DNA from: Streptomyces sp. NBC_00536
GTDB taxonomy: Bacteria; Actinomycetota; Actinomycetes; Streptomycetales; Streptomycetaceae
DNA length: 64,000 nt
Direction of reading: 5' to 3'
NCBI RefSeq assembly: GCF_036346295.1
Contig: NZ_CP107819.1
Coordinates: 4,464,001 to 4,528,000, forward strand
Shown here: positions 7,903 through 16,510 of the stretch, piece by piece
Layout of the letters: each line of letters opens with the position of its first letter
How positions within the stretch are numbered: position 1 is the stretch's first letter
Program-made: the position numbers and the translations under genes
Notes under the pieces: model-generated
The model's database searches: none
What the model was told of the DNA's origin: nothing
What the model saw: the letters and a program-made list of their open reading frames with translations, nothing else

Positions 7903-8781
7903 ATGCAACCTGTGGCCAATGTCCTGTGGGGGGACTCTCTCTTGGAACACGAACAGACCACCACCGAGCCGGGGAAAGAGGGCGAGAACGCCCCGGACCC
8001 GGACAGCTCGGAATTTCCGGCGGCAAACGCCCCGGACGCTACGCTCAGTGACGCCCGCCCGCGCCGCCGCCGCGGCCGTACGACGCTCCTGATCGCAGCC
8101 GCGGCCGTCCTCGGGGTGGGGGCAGGCGTGGCCACCGGCTACGGCGTCCAGTACCAGCGCCCGCCGACACCGCTGGCCCCGCTGGCCCAGCAGGGGCTGG
8201 CCACGCCGAAGCCGATCAAGGCGGACGACTCGACCACGTACCGCTCGATCAACGCCAACCGCTGGGACAAGTCCGACGACGACCTGACCAAGATGCTGCT
8301 GGAAGCGCCGCAGGGAGCCGCGCAGGTGTCCCGGGGCCTGGAGCCCGTCGGGGACTGGGCGGCCGACTGGTTCAACGAGCCCGGCCGCGGGTTCCACTCG
8401 ATCAACGCGGACGCCATCCGGCGGGTCGGCGTGACCCGTTGGCAGGAGGGGGAACGGGTCTCGGTGGTCATCACGCTGCTGCAGTTCCGTGACCGCGAGG
8501 GCGCGGAGCAGTACGCGAAGGAGCAGTCCGGCTACATGCCGAGCGAGAAGGAGGGCGCCGGGAACCTGGGCGTGGCACTGCCCGACGGCCTCAAGGGCAC
8601 CGGCCGTGCCTGGGTGTTCTCCAAGCCGCACGAGAAGGCTGGGTACATGCCCGTGCACGAGGCCCGCGCGATCGCGCGGGTCGGGAACATCGCCGTGTTC
8701 ATGGACTACTTCGACAACACGGGTGCGATCTCCGAAAAGGACGTCGTCGACCTGGCGAAGCGACAGGTGGAGCAGCTGTGA
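7903..8781 (+). CDS. Membrane-anchored extracytoplasmic protein, first of three in an operon
   Basis: The product (up to 292 residues) has an acidic cytoplasmic N-terminus, one membrane helix (LLIAAAAVLGVGAGVATGYG) after a basic RPRRRRGR patch, and an outside domain of about 200 residues with segments such as WQEGERVSVVITLLQFRDREGAEQYA. I do not recognise the family. The start is uncertain: ATG 7903, GTG 7912, or TTG 7942, the last having a GGGGGG site 8 bases upstream and giving 279 residues. The stop overlaps the next start (GTGA), so the three genes are translationally coupled. The outside domain may belong to the alpha/beta sensor-like lipoprotein folds common in actinobacteria, but this is inference. 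Confidence 0.72.
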   Translation: MQPVANVLWGDSLLEHEQTTTEPGKEGENAPDPDSSEFPAANAPDATLSDARPRRRRGRTTLLIAAAAVLGVGAGVATGYGVQYQRPPTPLAPLAQQGLATPKPIKADDSTTYRSINANRWDKSDDDLTKMLLEAPQGAAQVSRGLEPVGDWAADWFNEPGRGFHSINADAIRRVGVTRWQEGERVSVVITLLQFRDREGAEQYAKEQSGYMPSEKEGAGNLGVALPDGLKGTGRAWVFSKPHEKAGYMPVHEARAIARVGNIAVFMDYFDNTGAISEKDVVDLAKRQVEQL

Positions 8782-9662
8782 CCGAGCCGCAGACCCCGGG
8801 CTCGGCCCTCTCCGAGATCATCCTGGACACCCCCGAGGACGCCGCCCCGCAGGGCGCGCGGGAGCCGCGGGAGCCGCACGAGCTGCTCGCCACCGCCAAG
8901 CCGCCGCGCACGGTGAACCGCAAGGCCGTGGCCGCCGTCGGCGCCGTGGTGGCCCTCGCGGCCGTCGGCGGCTTCGGCGTGTGGGCGAAGGGCTGGATCG
9001 CCGACGCCCCGCGCACCGCCCGCACCGTGTACTGGCAGACCGCGGACCCGGCCCCGGCCGAGGCCCCGCCCACCCCGCCCGTCGTGTCGCTCGGCGACCT
9101 CGGCGACCGGCTGATCCCGGTGCCGGACCACTACAAGCCGGGTCCGGACCAGGGCGAGCACAGCAACTACTTCACCGTGCCGGGTGCCAAGGCCGCCCAG
9201 CTGATGAAGGAGAACAACCGCAACCTGCCCGCCGACCGGCGGGCGGAGAGCGACAAGATGGTCGACCAGCTCAAGCTCAAGGGGCAGGCGGGACGCAGCT
9301 TCCGCGGCGAGAACGGCGACCAGGTCGTCGAGATCTCGATCACGCAGGCGGACCCGCAGGCGGTCAAGACCTTCGGCGAGTTCAGCAAGAAGCTGATGGA
9401 GATCATCGGCGACGACCGCCAGGCCCCCAAGGTCGAGGGCTACCCCGAGGCCAAGTGCGCGCTGCACGCCATCGGCGAGGGCGACAAGAACAACGACGGG
9501 GAGAAGAAGGAACCCCTGGAATCGGTGCTCTGCGCCGCGTCCCAGGGCGATTTCCTGATCACCTTCCACGCCTACGGAGCCAAGCCGTTCAAGGCCGATG
9601 ACGAGGTCAAGCTGTTCCGCACGCAGCTCGACCGCCTGAAGTCCCCCGGGGAGTCCGCGTGA
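8778..9662 (+). CDS. Membrane-anchored extracytoplasmic protein, second of three
   Basis: This 294-residue protein has the same plan as its neighbours: a cytoplasmic N-terminal tail, a membrane helix (AVAAVGAVVALAAVGGFGVW) and an outside domain. The outside domain has two Cys (KCALHAIG, SVLCAAS) that could form a disulfide and a Lys/Asp/Glu-rich loop between them. Motifs such as DQVVEISITQADPQAVKTFG and GDFLITFHAYGAKPF suggest beta-strands around helices. The function is unknown. It starts with a GTG inside the preceding stop region and ends overlapping the next GTG, so the three products are probably made in equal amounts and may act together at the cell surface. Confidence 0.75.
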   Translation: MTEPQTPGSALSEIILDTPEDAAPQGAREPREPHELLATAKPPRTVNRKAVAAVGAVVALAAVGGFGVWAKGWIADAPRTARTVYWQTADPAPAEAPPTPPVVSLGDLGDRLIPVPDHYKPGPDQGEHSNYFTVPGAKAAQLMKENNRNLPADRRAESDKMVDQLKLKGQAGRSFRGENGDQVVEISITQADPQAVKTFGEFSKKLMEIIGDDRQAPKVEGYPEAKCALHAIGEGDKNNDGEKKEPLESVLCAASQGDFLITFHAYGAKPFKADDEVKLFRTQLDRLKSPGESA

Positions 9663-10549
9663 CCGACACGACCGCCACCGAGACCCTCACCGCGGAGACC
9701 GCCGAGGCCGCGCCCGAGACCGCGAACCCGTTCGCCGCGCCGGACCCGACCGGCGTCCCGGTCCCGCCGGCCGCCCCGCGGGACCGCCGCGCGCTGTTCG
9801 CCGCCCTGCGCTGGACGGCGGCCGTGCTGGTCTTCGCCGTCGCCGCCGCGGGGACCGCGTACGCCGTGATCAAGCCGGAGCGCACGGAGATCCCGGGCCT
9901 GGCCACCAAGAGCGACGGCCGCTGGGCCTACCCCGCGATCGCCAAGCCGGTGCTGCCCCCGGGCGCCCCGCTGCCCTTCGCCGCGGACAACACGGAGGGC
10001 ATCCACTACGCCGCGCTGAGCCAGCTGCTGCTGCCCGCCCCGGAGGGCTCCAAGCCCGACGAGAGCCTCAAGGCGGACAAGGACGGCATGGTCACCCAGG
10101 ACCGCTTCCTGGAGGAGTACTCCGAGAAGTTCCGGGAGCAGCTGCGCAAGGGCCTGCGCGAGGACTCGGGGCTGCGCCAGATCGCGGGCCGCGGCTGGAC
10201 CACCTCCGACGGCACCGCGACCCGCGTCTACCTGCTGCGCTTCCACTCGGCGGGCTTCGTGGGCAACTTCGACGGCTGCAAGTCCGGCATGACGCTCCAG
10301 GGCGCGGACTCCTTCGACCTGGACTCCGCCTGGGACAAGGCCCAGAACGGGCAGGCCACGGCCGGCCGGATGGAACACGCCACCGTCACCACCTACGCCG
10401 AGGAGAAGCCGTACGGTCCCGAGCAGACCAAGGTCGGCTGCGTCCAGGCCGGTGACCTGCTCGGCGTGGTCATCCAGACGCACAAGGGCACCATCGCGGA
10501 CGTCCCGTTCCACCAGACCGTGATCCTCCAGGACCAGCTGCTGGAGTAG
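9659..10549 (+). CDS. Membrane-anchored extracytoplasmic protein, third of three
   Basis: The 296-residue product repeats the same topology: a cytoplasmic tail, a helix (WTAAVLVFAVAAAGTAYAVI) and an outside domain containing two Cys (FDGCKSGM, KVGCVQAG). Segments include DGTATRVYLLRFHSAGFVGNF and AGDLLGVVIQTHKGTIADVP. Sequence identity to the two upstream proteins is low, but equal length, topology and back-to-back GTGA overlaps suggest ancient duplication or a complex of three. No enzyme motif is visible. A G/C-rich inverted repeat follows at 10575-10605, before the next small gene. Confidence 0.75.
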   Translation: MTDTTATETLTAETAEAAPETANPFAAPDPTGVPVPPAAPRDRRALFAALRWTAAVLVFAVAAAGTAYAVIKPERTEIPGLATKSDGRWAYPAIAKPVLPPGAPLPFAADNTEGIHYAALSQLLLPAPEGSKPDESLKADKDGMVTQDRFLEEYSEKFREQLRKGLREDSGLRQIAGRGWTTSDGTATRVYLLRFHSAGFVGNFDGCKSGMTLQGADSFDLDSAWDKAQNGQATAGRMEHATVTTYAEEKPYGPEQTKVGCVQAGDLLGVVIQTHKGTIADVPFHQTVILQDQLLE

Positions 10550-10640
10550 TACGGCCTACCTCACACGGTGTGCCGGGGCCCGGGCCAGTAGGCTTGGGCC
10601 CCGGCCCGTATCGCCCAACGAACCCTCCGAGGAGCACCCC

Positions 10641-10742
10641 GTGCTTGAGGCAGTCTTCACCTCCCTGCTGGTCCTGGTCTGCGTCGGCGTCCTCGCCTTC
10701 AGTGGCCTGGCCGTGAAGAAGCTGTACCAGGGCCAGCGCTGA
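10641..10742 (+). CDS. 33-residue single-pass membrane peptide
   Basis: A short open frame begins at GTG 10641, 6 bases after a strong GAGGAG site. It encodes a peptide whose residues 4-24 are a clean hydrophobic helix (VFTSLLVLVCVGVLAFSGLA), followed by a basic end (VKKLYQGQR). Codon use is typical of real Streptomyces genes, and a TAGGCT hexamer at 10590-10595 could be its -10 element. I recall similar tiny membrane proteins upstream of the nitrobindin-like gene in other streptomycetes, but no function is known. Confidence 0.7.
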   Translation: MLEAVFTSLLVLVCVGVLAFSGLAVKKLYQGQR

Positions 10743-10802
10743 TCTCCTGATCGGCCTGCCCTCCGGAACCCCTCCTCCCACAGATCGCCTGAGCAGCCAT
10801 TC

Positions 10803-11375
10803 ATGATCCAGATCCCGTCCGACCTGAACCCGGACCTCCTGCCCCTCGCCTTCCTCATCGGTACCTGGGAGGGCGCGGGCGTCTTCGACTACCCCGGTGA
10901 AGAGAAGTGCAACTTCGGCCAGGAGGTCGTCTTCGGCCACGACGGCCGGGACTTCCTGGAGTACTCCTCGCACACGTGGGTCCTCGACGCCGACGGCAAG
11001 AAGGTCCGCCCGCTGGAGTCCGAGAAGGGCTACTGGCGCATCGACAAGCAGCGCAAGGTCGAGGTCGTCATGGTCCGCGACCAGGGCGTCGTGGAGATCT
11101 GGTACGGCGACCTGGCCGCCCAGAAGCCGCAGATCGACCTGATCACCGACGCCGTCGCGCGCACCGCGACCTCCCGCCCGCACAGCGGCGGCAAGCGGCT
11201 CTACGGCTACGTCAAGGGCGACCTGATGTGGGTCGGCGAGAAGACCACGCCCGAGATCGAGCTCCGCCCGTACATGTCGGCGCAGCTCAAGAAGGTCGTC
11301 ACGCCCGAGGAGGTCGCCGAGATGGCGCGCAACCTCCCGGACATGCCGGACGACGGCATCGCCTTCTTCCGCTGA
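10803..11375 (+). CDS. Nitrobindin-like heme-binding beta-barrel protein (FABP family, DUF1794)
   Basis: The 190-residue protein has the family's GTWEGAGVFDYPG motif near the N-terminus (residues 20-32). A lipocalin-like beta-barrel pattern follows through RPLESEKGYWRIDKQRKVEVV and LYGYVKGDLMWVGEKTTPEI. Relatives include mycobacterial Rv0813c and plant nitrobindins, which bind ferric heme and react with nitric oxide or peroxynitrite. The His that ligates heme may be in the segment TSRPHSGGKRLYG, but this is not certain. The start ATG at 10803 fits the homologous N-terminus. It is followed by a strong terminator and then nur. Confidence 0.88.
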   Translation: MIQIPSDLNPDLLPLAFLIGTWEGAGVFDYPGEEKCNFGQEVVFGHDGRDFLEYSSHTWVLDADGKKVRPLESEKGYWRIDKQRKVEVVMVRDQGVVEIWYGDLAAQKPQIDLITDAVARTATSRPHSGGKRLYGYVKGDLMWVGEKTTPEIELRPYMSAQLKKVVTPEEVAEMARNLPDMPDDGIAFFR

Positions 11376-11423
11376 GCCGGCGCGAGCCGAGCCGAGGCAG
11401 CGCATCGGTCACGCACGGTGAAA

Positions 11424-11450
11424 GGGGATCGCGGGCCCTCCGCGATCCCC
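11424..11450. terminator. Terminator between the nitrobindin-like gene and nur
   Basis: GGGGATCGCGG and CCGCGATCCCC form a perfect 11-bp stem with a 5-base loop, flanked by AAA and TT, 48 bases after the upstream stop codon and just ahead of the nur promoter. Confidence 0.8.
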
Positions 11451-11473
11451 TTCCGCACGCCTACACTGGGCGC

Positions 11474-11926
11474 GTGGTGAGCACCGACTGGAAGAGTGAC
11501 CTGCGGCAGCGCGGATACCGCCTGACCCCGCAGCGCCAGCTCGTGCTGGAAGCGGTGGACGTCCTCGAACACGCCACCCCCGACGAGCTGCTCGTACACG
11601 TCCGCAAGACCGCCTCCGGGGTCAACATCTCCACCGTCTACCGGACCCTGGAGCTGCTGGAGGAGCTGGGCCTGGTCTCGCACGCCCACCTCGGGCACGG
11701 GGCGCCGACGTACCACCTCGCCGACCGGCACCACCACATCCACCTGGTCTGCCGGGACTGCACCGAGGTCATCGAGGCGGACGTGGACGTCGCCGCGGAC
11801 TTCACCGCGAAGCTGCGCGCCGACTTCGGGTTCGAGACCGACATGAAGCACTTCGCGATCTTCGGGCGCTGCCGCGACTGCGCCGCGAAGGCGGCGTCCG
11901 CACAGGCGGCGTCCGCGCAGGCGTAG
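11474..11926 (+). CDS. nur: Nur, nickel-responsive Fur-family regulator
   Basis: This 150-residue protein matches, as I recall it, Streptomyces Nur, which represses nickel uptake genes and sodF when nickel is bound. Residues 1-85 are a winged helix (LRQRGYRLTPQRQLVLEAVD, NISTVYRTLELLEELG). The dimerisation domain has the His cluster DRHHHIHLVCRDC and a second Cys pair GRCRDC, which together give a structural zinc site and metal-sensing histidines. The GTG at 11474 is 6 bases after a TACACT hexamer (11462-11467), so the message is probably leaderless. A second in-frame GTG at 11477 is possible. The C-terminal AASAQAASAQA stretch is a short repeat beyond the conserved domain. Confidence 0.9.
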   Translation: MVSTDWKSDLRQRGYRLTPQRQLVLEAVDVLEHATPDELLVHVRKTASGVNISTVYRTLELLEELGLVSHAHLGHGAPTYHLADRHHHIHLVCRDCTEVIEADVDVAADFTAKLRADFGFETDMKHFAIFGRCRDCAAKAASAQAASAQA

Positions 11927-11947
11927 GCACGGTCGTAGGCTGGGGCC

Positions 11948-12913
11948 ATGACCAGCCCTTTGCTCAATCTTCCCGGTGCGGTGGCGGCAGAAGGCCGTGA
12001 CGAGGGCGTAGCAGCCCACTACGGAGAGCTGTACGGCGAACAGCGCGCCCTCGCCGACGGCCGCGGCTTCGTCGACCTCTCGCACCGCGGTGTCATCACC
12101 GTCACCGGTCCCGAACGGCTGTCCTGGCTGCACCTGCTGCTCACCCAGCACCTCACCGAACTCCCGCCGGGCCAGGCCACCGAGGCGCTGATCCTCTCCG
12201 CGAACGGGCACATCGAGCACGCCCTCTACCTCGTCGACGACGGCGAGACGGTGTGGGCGCACGTCGAGCCCGGCACCCAGGAGGCGCTGCTCGCCTACCT
12301 GGAGTCGATGAAGTTCTTCTACCGCGTCGAAACCGCCGACCGCACCGGCGAGTTCGCCGTCGTGTACCTCCCGGCCGGTTCCACCGCCGAGGTGCCGAAG
12401 GAGTACGCGGTACGGGAGACCCCGTACGGCCGGGACGTCTTCGTGCCGCGCGACGCGCTGGAGGCCTTCGCCGCCGCCCACGGCCCGGCCGCCGGCCTGG
12501 ACGCCTACGAGGCGCTGCGCGTCGAGGCCCACCGGCCGCGGCTCGGCGCCGAGACCGACCACCGCACGATCCCGCACGAGCTGGGCTGGATCGGCACCGC
12601 CGTGCACCTGCAGAAGGGCTGCTACCGCGGGCAGGAGACGGTCGCCCGTGTCCACAACCTGGGGAAGCCGCCGCGCCGCCTGGTCTTCCTGCACCTGGAC
12701 GGCTCGGACGTCCTGCTGCCGCCGCACGGGACGCCCGTACGGCTGGCCGCCGACGGCGCGGAGGGCCGCCAGCTCGGCTTCGTCACCACCGCGGTGCGCC
12801 ACCACGAACTGGGGCCGATCGCCCTCGCCCTGGTGAAGCGGAACGTTCCGGTGGACGCGGAGCTGCTGGCGGGCACGATCGCGGCCGCGCAGGAGGTCGT
12901 CGTCGCGCCGTGA
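11948..12913 (+). CDS. ygfZ: YgfZ/GcvT-domain folate-binding protein
   Basis: The 321-residue product has the GcvT-like tetrahydrofolate-binding fold. It carries the diagnostic YgfZ motif KGCYRGQETVAR near residue 222, whose Cys is conserved in the family. YgfZ proteins help assemble or repair certain iron-sulfur enzymes, with folate as cofactor. The N-terminal half contains the typical FVDLSHRGVITVTGPERLSW. ATG 11948 is the start; the gene begins 21 bases after nur and may be co-transcribed with it. It converges with dtd. Confidence 0.9.
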   Translation: MTSPLLNLPGAVAAEGRDEGVAAHYGELYGEQRALADGRGFVDLSHRGVITVTGPERLSWLHLLLTQHLTELPPGQATEALILSANGHIEHALYLVDDGETVWAHVEPGTQEALLAYLESMKFFYRVETADRTGEFAVVYLPAGSTAEVPKEYAVRETPYGRDVFVPRDALEAFAAAHGPAAGLDAYEALRVEAHRPRLGAETDHRTIPHELGWIGTAVHLQKGCYRGQETVARVHNLGKPPRRLVFLHLDGSDVLLPPHGTPVRLAADGAEGRQLGFVTTAVRHHELGPIALALVKRNVPVDAELLAGTIAAAQEVVVAP

Positions 12914-12940
12914 CCCCTTCGACCCCTTCCGGTCACTGCA

Positions 12941-13366
12941 TCAGATGTCGATGACGATGGTGAACGGGCCGTGGTTGGTGAGCGAGACGCGCATGTCCGC
13001 CCCGAACCGGCCCGTCGCCACCGTCGCCCCCAGCGCGCGCAGCTGCGCGACGACCTCGTCCACCAGCGGCTCGGCCACCGGTCCGGGAGCCGCCGCGTTC
13101 CAGGTGGGGCGGCGGCCCTTGCGGGCGTCGCCGTAGAGCGTGAACTGGGAGATCACCAGCAGCGGCGCGTCCACGTCGCTGCAGGACTTCTCGGCCTCCA
13201 GGATCCGTACGGACCACAGCTTGCGCGCCAGCAGCGCGGCCTTCTCCGGAGTGTCGTCGTGGGTCACCCCCACCAGCACGCACAGTCCCTCGCCGACGAT
13301 CTCGCCGACGGTCTCGCCCGCCACGACGACGCTCGCGCCGTCCACCCTCTGCACCACTGCTCGCAT
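12941..13366 (-). CDS. dtd: D-aminoacyl-tRNA deacylase Dtd
   Basis: Dtd hydrolyses the ester bond of mischarged D-aminoacyl-tRNA and glycyl-tRNA(Ala). The 141-residue length is normal for the family. It starts [20 protein letters not shown] and carries the two dimer active-site motifs, [17 protein letters not shown] and the Gly-cisPro motif [10 protein letters not shown] at the C-terminus. It faces ygfZ with 27 bases between the stop codons and is transcribed away from rsiG. Confidence 0.95.
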   Translation of the reverse strand: MRAVVQRVDGASVVVAGETVGEIVGEGLCVLVGVTHDDTPEKAALLARKLWSVRILEAEKSCSDVDAPLLVISQFTLYGDARKGRRPTWNAAAPGPVAEPLVDEVVAQLRALGATVATGRFGADMRVSLTNHGPFTIVIDI

Positions 13367-13499
13367 GCGACCTGTGTATCAGGCGTGCACCCGTCCGGGG
13401 CCGATCGGGTGGAGTGGGCCTGCATCCACACCACGGAGAGTGGCACGATGCTCGCAGGCGGTGCTGCCATGCACCGGTCGAGGGGACGGACACCAACGC

Positions 13500-14123
13500 A
13501 TGAACATTTCAGGCACCGGAACGGGCACCGGCACCGACACCTCAGCGAAGTCCACCGCAACGTCCATCACAACGGCCACGGCGATGGCTTCCGCGGTACG
13601 GCCGCCCGCGCAACGCACCGGCGCGGGTCCGGGCGCCGGTGATCCGCAGCAGCCCGCCGGTTCGCTCGGGCTGCCCGAGCTGCGCGCGCTGCGCCGCGAC
13701 GCGCAGCGCGACGAGGCCGACCTCAGCTACGTCCGCAGACTCCTCCAGGGCCGGATCGACATCCTGCGCGCCGAACTGGCCCGCCGGACCGACCCCGAGT
13801 CGCCCGTCGTCGACCGGCTCTCCGAGATCCTCGCCGACGCCCCCTCCAGCCGCAGCGCCTCCGCGCGCCACGTCACGCTCGGCACCCCGCACAGCGAGGA
13901 GTACCGGCTGCTGGCGGCGGAGATGCTGGCCGACGTGGAACTGTCGGACCTGGGCGCCCGTACGGACGGCGAACTGCACGAGGGAATGGGCAAGCTGGTC
14001 CGCTACGAGCAGCAGGTCTCGCGCCGCCGCCAGCAGTTGCAGCGCGCGGCGGACGACTGCAGCGCGGAGATCACCCGGCGCTACCGGGAGGGCGAGGCGC
14101 AGGTGGACGACCTGCTGGTCTGA
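13500..14123 (+). CDS. rsiG: RsiG, c-di-GMP-dependent anti-sigma factor for WhiG
   Basis: RsiG holds the sporulation sigma factor WhiG inactive when bound to a c-di-GMP dimer. The 207-residue protein has a disordered Thr/Ala-rich N-terminus (1-58), then helical hairpins. Both copies of the published c-di-GMP signature E(X)3S(X)2R(X)3Q(X)3D are intact: E72, S76, R79, Q83, D87 in the first helix, and E170, S174, R177, Q181, D185 in the second. I chose ATG 13500 over upstream starts because of a GAGGGGACGG site about 10 bases before it. The gene is not next to whiG, as in other streptomycetes, and is divergent from dtd. The identification rests directly on the two motifs. Confidence 0.92.
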   Translation: MNISGTGTGTGTDTSAKSTATSITTATAMASAVRPPAQRTGAGPGAGDPQQPAGSLGLPELRALRRDAQRDEADLSYVRRLLQGRIDILRAELARRTDPESPVVDRLSEILADAPSSRSASARHVTLGTPHSEEYRLLAAEMLADVELSDLGARTDGELHEGMGKLVRYEQQVSRRRQQLQRAADDCSAEITRRYREGEAQVDDLLV

Positions 14124-14236
14124 CGGCCGGTGCGAGGCTGGTCCCACGGCCGGTCCGTCCACCGGTGCCACGGCCGGTCCGGGCCGCGGAAAAATGGGGA
14201 GACCGGGCGGCACCGGCGCCATTAGCGTGGCCCGTC

Positions 14237-15493
14237 ATGAGCACTGACGTCCGGACCATCGCCGCGTCCGAATTCCCCGAGTGGCTGAACGCCCTGTGCG
14301 CCGGTTTCCTGAACGCGTCGCCGGTACCCGAGTCGGATGTCGTCCAGCGCGCCGAGCACACCGATCTCGCCCGCGTCCAAGGTGCCTTCGACACGGACAC
14401 CGGGCGCTGTGTGGGCACCTTCCGTTCGTTCGCGCAGGAGCTGACCGTGCCGGGCGGCGCGCGGCTGCCCGCGAGCGCGGTCTCCAACGTCGCCGTGCTG
14501 GCCACGCACCGGCGCCGCGGCCTGCTCAGCCGGATGATGCGCGCCGAACTGACCGCGGCCAAGGAGCGCGGTGAGGTGCTGTCGACGCTCATCGCCGCCG
14601 AATACCCGATCTACGGCCGGTACGGGTACGGGCCCGCCGCGGGCATCGCCGAATGGGAGATCGACGTCCCGCGCGCCGGAATCGACCGCCGCCGGCCGGT
14701 GCCCGCGGACGGCGGCCGGATCGACCTGGTGGACGCCGCCGAGATGCGCCGGGTGGGACCCGTACTGCACGAGCGGCTGCGGACCACGACGCCCGGGCTC
14801 GTCAGCCGGGACGAACGCTGGTGGAACCTGGCCACCGGCCTGGAGGAAGTCTCCATCCGCCCCTACAAGCCGAAGTTCTTCGCCGTGTACCGTTCGGCGG
14901 CCGGCGAGGTGGAGGGCGCGGTCGCCTACCGGGCCGACGACCACTGGACGGACGCGAAGGTCCCGCTCACCACCGTCGAGGTCCAGGACCTCCTCGCGGT
15001 GACCGTCGCGGCCGAGCGGGCGCTGTGGCACTACCTGTGCTCCATCGACTGGGTGATGAAGGTGCGCACCGGCTACCGGGCCCCCGACGACCTGGCTCCC
15101 CTGCTGCTGCCCGACCCGCGCTCCGCCCGTACGCTGACCAGCGCCGATTACCTGTGGGTGCGGCTGCTGGACGTCGCCGCGGCGCTCCGGGCGCGGACGT
15201 ACGCCGTGCCCGGGACCCTCGTCCTGGACGTCACCGACCCGGACGGCTACGCGGGGGGCCGCTTCCGGCTGGACGCCGGGACGGCGGCGGGCACGGCCGA
15301 GTGCGCGCCCACGGGGGAACCCGCGGACCTGCGGCTCGACGTGGCCAGGCTCGGCTCGCTCTACCTCGGCGACGAATCCGCGGTCCGGCTGGCCGCGCTC
15401 GGCGGGATCGAGGAGCTGCGGCCGGGGGCGCTGGCGCTGGCGGACGCGATGCTGCGCACCGCACGGCGGCCGTGGTGCCCGGACGTCTTCTGA
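14237..15493 (+). CDS. Eis-like GNAT N-acetyltransferase with sterol-carrier-like C-terminus
   Basis: This 418-residue protein has the three-part Eis architecture. It has an N-terminal GNAT domain with the acetyl-CoA loop [17 protein letters not shown] (about residues 85-105), a second GNAT-like domain in the middle, and a C-terminal SCP2-like domain (about 310-418). Eis enzymes acetylate amines, including aminoglycosides and peptides; the physiological substrate here is unknown. The free C-terminal carboxylate (WCPDVF) is typical, because in Eis proteins the terminal Phe is catalytic. The ATG at 14237 is preferred over an upstream in-frame ATG, which lies in intergenic-like sequence. Confidence 0.88.
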   Translation: MSTDVRTIAASEFPEWLNALCAGFLNASPVPESDVVQRAEHTDLARVQGAFDTDTGRCVGTFRSFAQELTVPGGARLPASAVSNVAVLATHRRRGLLSRMMRAELTAAKERGEVLSTLIAAEYPIYGRYGYGPAAGIAEWEIDVPRAGIDRRRPVPADGGRIDLVDAAEMRRVGPVLHERLRTTTPGLVSRDERWWNLATGLEEVSIRPYKPKFFAVYRSAAGEVEGAVAYRADDHWTDAKVPLTTVEVQDLLAVTVAAERALWHYLCSIDWVMKVRTGYRAPDDLAPLLLPDPRSARTLTSADYLWVRLLDVAAALRARTYAVPGTLVLDVTDPDGYAGGRFRLDAGTAAGTAECAPTGEPADLRLDVARLGSLYLGDESAVRLAALGGIEELRPGALALADAMLRTARRPWCPDVF

Positions 15494-15590
15494 CCGGTGA
15501 CCGGGCGGCCGTCACATCGGCGGCCGCGCGTACGTCAGAGGATGGACGAGGCCGACGAGGACGAGGCCGAACGGGAACGGGGAGCGCGGG

Positions 15591-16505
15591 ATGAACGAGA
15601 ACGACCGGCTGGCGGCGCGGTTCGAGGAACAGCGGACCCATCTGCGGGCCGTGGCCTACCGCATGCTGGGTTCGCTGGCCGAGGCCGACGACGCCGTCCA
15701 GGAGGCCTGGATCCGGCTCGACCGCTCCGACACCAGCGAGGTCACCAACCTGGGCGGCTGGCTGACCACGGTCGTCGCCCGGGTCTGCCTGGACCAGCTG
15801 CGCTCCCGCAAGGTGCGCCGCGAGGAATCCCTGGACGGGTCCCCGGAGGGGTTCCTGGAGACGCGGTTCCACCTGCCGGACCCGATCGTGAGCCGCGCCG
15901 AAGGCCTCGACCCGGAGCAGGAAGTACTGCTCGCGGACTCGGTCGGCCTCGCGCTGCTCGTCGTACTGGAGCAGCTGGCGCCCGCGGAACGGCTGGCGTT
16001 CGTCCTGCACGACATGTTCGGGGTGAGCTTCGACGAGATCGCCCCCATCGTGGACCGCACCCCGGCCGCCGCCCGGCAGCTCGCCAGCCGGGCACGGCGC
16101 CGGGTCCGCGGCGGTGCGCCCGTCCCCGATCCGGACCTGGGGCGGCAGCGGGAGGTCGTCGGGGCCTTCCTCGCGGCCTCGCGCGGGGGCAGCTTCGAGG
16201 ACCTGATCGCGGTCCTGGACCCGGAGGTCGTGCTGCGCGTGGACCTCGGGGAAGTGGCGGGCGGACTCACCGGGCCCCTGCGCGGCGCGGGGGCGGTCGC
16301 CCGGCAGGCGCTCACCTTCCAGCGGCTGTCGTCCTTCGCCCGGCCCGCGCTGGTCAACGGCGCGCCCGGCGTGGTCACGATGACCGAAGGCAAGCCGGTC
16401 GCGGTCATGGGCTTCACGGTCAGCGGCGGACGGATCGTCGCGATCGACATCCTGGCGGACCCGGTCCGTCTGGAACACCTCGATGTCGCAGTCTTGGAGG
16501 ACTGA
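15591..16505 (+). CDS. ECF sigma factor with SnoaL-like C-terminal domain (SigJ/ECF41-like)
   Basis: The 304-residue product contains sigma region 2 (residues 8-80, with YRMLGSLAEADDAVQEAWIRL and the GGWLTTVVARVCLDQLRSRK segment) and region 4 (about 125-190, FDEIAPIVDRTPAAARQLASRARRR). A C-terminal SnoaL/NTF2-like domain spans about 200-300 (VVGAFLAASRGGSFEDLIAVLDPE). In ECF41-type sigma factors this domain replaces an anti-sigma factor and regulates core binding. No anti-sigma gene is adjacent, in agreement. The ATG at 15591 follows a GGGGAGCGCGGG site. The next gene begins within 6 bases of its stop and is probably co-transcribed. Confidence 0.9.
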   Translation: MNENDRLAARFEEQRTHLRAVAYRMLGSLAEADDAVQEAWIRLDRSDTSEVTNLGGWLTTVVARVCLDQLRSRKVRREESLDGSPEGFLETRFHLPDPIVSRAEGLDPEQEVLLADSVGLALLVVLEQLAPAERLAFVLHDMFGVSFDEIAPIVDRTPAAARQLASRARRRVRGGAPVPDPDLGRQREVVGAFLAASRGGSFEDLIAVLDPEVVLRVDLGEVAGGLTGPLRGAGAVARQALTFQRLSSFARPALVNGAPGVVTMTEGKPVAVMGFTVSGGRIVAIDILADPVRLEHLDVAVLED

Positions 16506-16510
16506 GCCAC

